From positions 5,828,001 to 5,892,000 of the forward strand of contig NZ_RJKE01000001.1 in the NCBI RefSeq assembly GCF_003751225.1: 64,000 nucleotides of DNA. Reading direction: 5' to 3'. This stretch comes from Actinocorallia herbida. Its GTDB lineage: Bacteria; Actinomycetota; Actinomycetes; Streptosporangiales; Streptosporangiaceae. Within the stretch, counting starts at the first letter, position 1, and each line of letters opens with the position of its first letter. Shown piece after piece: positions 60,510-64,000 of the stretch. Below the pieces are notes generated by a model, which worked only from the letters and a program-made list of their open reading frames with translations, was not told where the DNA came from and made no database searches. The translations under genes were made by a program, and so were the position numbers.

Positions 60510-61730
60510 TCATGGTGGGGAGAGGCGGACGGGCTGGGTGCGGAGGCCGCGGAGGACGGGGCTGGTCATACGGGTGGGCGGGCCGGCCGGGGACAGGTCG
60601 GGGAGGCGGCGGGCGAGGGCCTCCAGCGCGGCGCGGGCCTCCATGCGGGCCAGCAGGTGGCCGATGCAGTAGTGGATGCCGGTGCCGAAGGCCAGGTGGT
60701 CGCGGGTGTTCGGGCGGTCCAGCAGGAACTCGTCGGGCGACTCCCAGCGGGCGGGGTCGCGGTTGGCGGAGCCGAGCAGCACCAGGACCCGCGCGCCCGC
60801 CGGGATCGTCACCCCGGCCATGACGACGTCGGTCGTGGCGATCCGCAGCAGGCCCTGGGCGGGGCCGTCGAAGCGGAGCGCCTCCTCGACCGCCGCCTCC
60901 GCCAGCGAGGGGTCGGCGACGATCCGCGCCCACTGCTCCGGGCGGGCGAACAGCGCGGCCATGGCGCTGGAGACCAGGTTGGTGGTCGTCTCGTTGCCGG
61001 CGACCAGCAGCAGCACGCAGAACGTCACGAGCTCGGGGGCGGTCAGCGGCTCGTCGCCCTCGGCGGTCAGCAGGCTGATGAGGTCGTCGCCCGGCTCGCG
61101 GCGACGACGCCGCACCGTCCGGAGGAAGAACCAGCTGATGGCGGCCAGCCCGCGCATCATCCCGGCGCGGCTGCCGCCGGTGAACAGCCCGTCGATGAGC
61201 TGGTCGGACCACCGCTTGAAGTCCCGGTGGCGTTCGGCGGGGATGCCCATCAGCTCCGCGATGATCGTCGTGGGCAGCGGGGAGGCCAGGTCGCGCACCA
61301 GGTCGGCGGGGCCGCCGCGCTCGGCCATGCGCGCGACCAGTTCGTCGGCGACCTGCCGGATCCGGGGCTCCCACGCGGCGATCCGGCGCGGCGTGAACGC
61401 CTTGGCGACGCGGCGGCGCAGCATCGTGTGGTCGGGCGGGTCGGTGGTGAGCAGCACTCGCACCGACTGGACGCGCCGCAGCACCACGGCCGCCCACGGG
61501 GGCGCCGGGTTCGGGTTGAACGGGTCGTTGTCGACCGGCAGTCCCTGATGGGAGGAGAACCGCGCGTGGTCGCGCACGACGGCCATCACGTCCTCGTGGC
61601 GGCTGACGACCCACACGTCCGCGGCGGTGTCGTGGTGGACGGGCGCGTGCTCGCGCAGCCACGCGTAGTACGGGTACGGGTCGGCGATGGCCTCGGGCGA
61701 GGAGAGGCCCGTGTACGCCGGGGCGGTCAC
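60510..61730 (-). CDS. cytochrome P450
   Basis: 406 residues, soluble bacterial type. The I-helix AGNETT (proton delivery), ExxR in EEALRFDGP, and the haem loop FGTGIHYCIGH with the Cys ligand are all present. Expected to hydroxylate a hydrophobic substrate using ferredoxin and reductase, neither of which lies nearby. GTG 61730 overlaps the stop of the TetR gene (GTGA), so it is translated with its likely regulator; the long open frame upstream is shadow. Confidence 0.94.
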   Translation of the reverse strand: MTAPAYTGLSSPEAIADPYPYYAWLREHAPVHHDTAADVWVVSRHEDVMAVVRDHARFSSHQGLPVDNDPFNPNPAPPWAAVVLRRVQSVRVLLTTDPPDHTMLRRRVAKAFTPRRIAAWEPRIRQVADELVARMAERGGPADLVRDLASPLPTTIIAELMGIPAERHRDFKRWSDQLIDGLFTGGSRAGMMRGLAAISWFFLRTVRRRRREPGDDLISLLTAEGDEPLTAPELVTFCVLLLVAGNETTTNLVSSAMAALFARPEQWARIVADPSLAEAAVEEALRFDGPAQGLLRIATTDVVMAGVTIPAGARVLVLLGSANRDPARWESPDEFLLDRPNTRDHLAFGTGIHYCIGHLLARMEARAALEALARRLPDLSPAGPPTRMTSPVLRGLRTQPVRLSPP

Positions 61731-62323
61731 CGGCGCGCCCCGAGCGCGACCAGGAGGGTGGCGACCCACTGCCGGACGAACCTGTCGGCGTCCAGGTCGA
61801 ACGGCCGGCGGCCGTACACGTTCGTCGTCACCCAGTAGTTCTCCATGGCGCCCAGCCAGATCGTGGCGATGGACTCGAAGTCCTGCTCGGGAAGCTGCTC
61901 GCGGACGGCCCGCTCGGCCAGCCAGCCGACCAGGAACCGGTAGGACCGCACGAACAGCCGCTCCCGGACGTCGGCCATCACGGCGGGGAACTGGTCTGAT
62001 TCCTTCATCATCACGCGGATGAGGTCGCGCCAGCCGTCCATGAGCATGAGCGAGCCGCGCGCCAGCAGCGTGAGCTCCGCCTCCAGGTCGTCCAGCGCGA
62101 GCATGGGCGCCACGGCGAACCCGGCCTCGGCGATTTTGACGGCACCGTCCACGGCGGCGGCCATCACCTGCTCCTTCGACCCGAAGTGCGTATAGAGCGA
62201 CCCCGAGTTCGGCGACAGCCCCGCCGCCTTCTCGATCGCCGCGACGGACGTCCCGGCGTACCCCCGTTCGGCGAACAACCTCAGTGACTCGGTGATGATC
62301 CGCTCGCGTGTACCGTCGGCCAC
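61727..62323 (-). CDS. TetR family transcriptional regulator
   Basis: 198 residues. HTH region TRERIITESLRLFAERGYAG with VAAIEKAAGLS and GSLYTHFGSKEQV; C-terminal ligand domain with many aromatic residues (WRDLIRVMMKESDQF). GTG 62323 has GGAG six bases upstream. CCAA and TTGG flank GATC-centred sequence at 62331-62346, a possible weak operator. It leads an operon with the P450 gene, so it probably controls its own and the P450's expression. Confidence 0.9.
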   Translation of the reverse strand: MADGTRERIITESLRLFAERGYAGTSVAAIEKAAGLSPNSGSLYTHFGSKEQVMAAAVDGAVKIAEAGFAVAPMLALDDLEAELTLLARGSLMLMDGWRDLIRVMMKESDQFPAVMADVRERLFVRSYRFLVGWLAERAVREQLPEQDFESIATIWLGAMENYWVTTNVYGRRPFDLDADRFVRQWVATLLVALGARR

Positions 62324-62537
62324 GGCTACTCCAATCGATCACTTGGACAACCCGAACGTACGCTTGGTTCACCCAGCCGACAAGGCCCGCATCGCAGGCC
62401 TGGGCCGCCCGGCGAACGCCCTTGACGGGAGCGCGGGGAGTCGCCGCCTCGGTCGAGGCGGCGGGTAGGGCCGACGGCATGCGGCACAAAGTCGAAGACG
62501 CCGTGCGGGACTGGCTGGAGCACAACCGGGACCTGTC

Positions 62538-63026
62538 GTGGTGCCTCGACGTCGACCTTCGGCTACGCCACCGGGCGACCGAAGCGGAGCCCGCGGCTCC
62601 AGCGAGGAGGACGTGGAGCGGCTGCTCGCCGACCGCCTGAAACGCCAGCAGCGCTTCCTGTCCGGCCAGCGCCAGTACCTGTGGGCGCTCATCGACGAAG
62701 GCGTCCTTGACAGGTTCATCGCCCACCACGACATCATGCGCGGCCAGCTCGCCCACCTGCTGGAGCTGTCGGAGCTGGGCACCGTGGGCCTGCGCGTCGC
62801 TCCGCGCGGACGATTCCACGCGGGCCTGGACGGATCGTTCGAGCTGATGCAGTTCGGCGACGGGTCCCCGCCGATGGCCTATACGGAGGCCGTGTTCGGC
62901 TGGAGACTGGTCTCCGACGTCGCGGAAGTAGAATCGTTCGCGCTCCGCTACGACCGGCTGGGGAACCTCGCTCTGCCGGAAGACCAGACGCGAGACCTGG
63001 TCCGCAAGCTCCTGGAGACGATCTGA
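62538..63026 (+). pseudogene. DUF5753 protein lacking its HTH half
   Basis: SEEDVERLLADRLKRQQRFL, then DEGVLDRFIAHHDIMRGQLA and LGTVGLRVAPRGRFHAG match the C-terminal DUF5753 domain of XRE-type regulators, which are usually about 280 residues with an N-terminal HTH. Here the HTH and the start of the domain are missing, and the sequence before it is Arg/Pro-rich. The DUF397 gene that normally follows is intact and overlaps by one base. It may be non-functional or a stand-alone DUF5753 protein. Confidence 0.7.
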
Positions 63027-63211
63027 TGTCAGCCCCCGTCTGGCGGAAGGCCAGCCGCAGCAACTCCCAAGGCCAGAGCTGCGTCGAAGTCGCCGGACTC
63101 GGTCGCGCTACCGTCGGGCTCCGCGACTCCAAGCACGTCCACCGCGGCCACCTCACCGTGTCCGCGCCGCAGTTCCGCGCCCTCCTCGGCTCGATCAAGG
63201 CCACCCGCTAG
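63026..63211 (+). CDS. DUF397 domain protein
   Basis: 61 residues, the usual size. WRKASRSNSQGQSCVEVAG, RDSKH and the end FRALLGSIK are the DUF397 signature. Such proteins are encoded next to XRE/DUF5753 regulators in actinobacteria and may bind them. The ATG at 63026 shares a base with the preceding stop (TGATG). A short GC palindrome at 63220-63235 might act as terminator. Confidence 0.9.
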   Translation: MSAPVWRKASRSNSQGQSCVEVAGLGRATVGLRDSKHVHRGHLTVSAPQFRALLGSIKATR

Positions 63212-63315
63212 AGTCGCAGGGCCGCCGCGGCGGCCGGGCGCTCGACCGTCCGTGGTGGGTGCACGACCGGGGAGGGCCGGTGCTCGATGCTCTGCGGGCC
63301 CTTCGCTAGGCGGCG

Positions 63316-64000
63316 GTGGCGGCCTCCGATGACCGTCCCGCGACGTGGCGGGGCCGGGGCGTCTCGCCTGCGGAGATCCTGCGCTTCCACCGGCCGTACG
63401 GATATGACGAGGCCGTGCTGAACGACGGCGGCGCGCTGGTGGAGGCGCTGGAGATCCTCGTCCATGAGGGCCTGCTCGTTCGCGAAGGCTACGGGTACCG
63501 TGCGGTGCCCGATCCGGGCATCACCCAGGCGCATGCGGCGGTGCGCGTCGGCGCTCCTCCCTCCGCCGGAGTGATCGGTGCCGACGGGATGCTGACGGCC
63601 TGGAGGGACGGCGAGGCGGTCGAACTCGTCGACGCGCACGAGGACCCCGACTTCATGTTGTGCTGCCACGGCCCGAAAAGCGCCTGGGAGACACCGCACG
63701 GAATCGTCCTGCACCGGTACGGGCTCCACCTGGTGACCTGGAGCGGAGCGCGGCTGCCGCTCGGCGAAGGCTCCTACGAGAGCCCGGAGGCCGTCTCCGC
63801 GGACGGCCGCCGCCTCGCCGCCGTCAGCCGTGCCCCGCGACGGCGGGGTCGGGAGAGGGAACTCCACCTCATCGACCTGGTCGACGGAAGCCACGAGCAC
63901 ATCCGGACAGCGGAGGAATTGATACCGATCAGACCTGGTGTGCCCCCGTCAGGCACCCGGACCTTCGCCGTAGCGGAGGACGACCCCGCACGCGTCCTGA
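63316..64000 (+). CDS. unknown protein, 3' end beyond window
   Basis: One plus-strand frame stays open from TAG 63307 to the end of the window. From GTG 63316 it reads a Trp/Arg-rich start, SPAEILRFHRPYGYDEAVLN, a helix and wing-like EALEILVHEGLLVREGYGYR, then beta-rich repeats such as SADGRRLAAVSRAPRR and ELHLIDLVDGSHEH that recall propeller blades. In-frame coding character also appears just before the TAG (PVLDALRALR), so the start is uncertain and the gene could be broken. Not assigned to a family. Confidence 0.55.
   Translation, partial: MAASDDRPATWRGRGVSPAEILRFHRPYGYDEAVLNDGGALVEALEILVHEGLLVREGYGYRAVPDPGITQAHAAVRVGAPPSAGVIGADGMLTAWRDGEAVELVDAHEDPDFMLCCHGPKSAWETPHGIVLHRYGLHLVTWSGARLPLGEGSYESPEAVSADGRRLAAVSRAPRRRGRERELHLIDLVDGSHEHIRTAEELIPIRPGVPPSGTRTFAVAEDDPARVL

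Noticed and set aside
1-64000. Biosynthetic gene cluster
   Set aside because: Despite SnoaL-like, P450 and SDR genes there is no PKS, NRPS, terpene synthase or other core enzyme.
1-64000. CRISPR arrays or intact prophage
   Set aside because: No spaced direct repeats, Cas genes or phage structural genes were seen.

Overview
This is GC-rich actinobacterial DNA. Start codons are often GTG or TTG, many genes join by 4-base ATGA or GTGA overlaps, and several promoters look leaderless. The gene content (LAL-type LuxR regulators, a mycofactocin-type SDR, an LLM-family oxidoreductase, a DUF5753/DUF397 pair, a P450, TetR and MarR regulators) suggests a filamentous actinomycete, possibly Actinomadura-like. 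That placement is inference. No rRNA, tRNA, CRISPR array or intact mobile element was seen.

Bases 1-40.6 kb are an island of large regulators mixed with hydrolases. Nine proteins belong to the LAL (MalT-like, large ATP-binding LuxR) family: 3294-6023, 6103-8889, 10701-12809, 12806-15541, 19983-22736, 22808-25630, 25841-28624, 28626-31148 and 34491-37247. Eight form four adjacent pairs. One member (10701-12809) lacks the ATPase domain, its overlapping partner has an Arg in place of the P-loop Lys, and another (28626-31148) ends just before the HTH. Around them lie an SDR, a proline-iminopeptidase-like hydrolase, a chloroperoxidase-like hydrolase, two paralogous SnoaL-like/epoxide hydrolase operons, a Tat-exported epoxide-hydrolase-type enzyme, a secreted tannase-family esterase, a secreted esterase and a glyoxalase-fold protein. 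A SnoaL/SRPBCC/Bax-inhibitor operon and a TetR/MFS pump pair are also present.

Two shared DNA motifs tie this part together. A decamer close to GTCAWNYGAC sits in front of the first SDR, several LAL genes and several hydrolases, with a near-perfect 39-base inverted repeat between the tannase and esterase. A second palindrome, TGGACT-N4-AGTCCA, lies at the TetR gene, the adjacent MFS gene and the second SnoaL/epoxide hydrolase operon 15 kb away. The simplest model is a set of catabolic or detoxifying hydrolase modules controlled by paralogous ligand-sensing LAL proteins plus one TetR switch.

Bases 40.9-53.6 kb are patchier and carry decayed material: scrambled gene fragments with a GACCTC hexamer repeat, a recombinase remnant, a RelE-like toxin with an amber stop, a transposase tail and a beta-lactamase-family remnant. 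Between them lie intact modules: an FAD oxidase/LLM oxidoreductase/HhH operon, a haloalkane-dehalogenase-like gene divergent from a double-MarR regulator, an ArsR/coiled-coil/MMPL operon, and an SDR with a divergent MarR.

Bases 53.6-64 kb hold a mycofactocin-type SDR divergent from a TetR gene, a two-component system whose kinase is fused to a DUF4173-like membrane domain, small and secreted unknown proteins, a TetR/P450 operon, a truncated DUF5753 gene with an intact DUF397 partner, and an unknown gene running off the right end.
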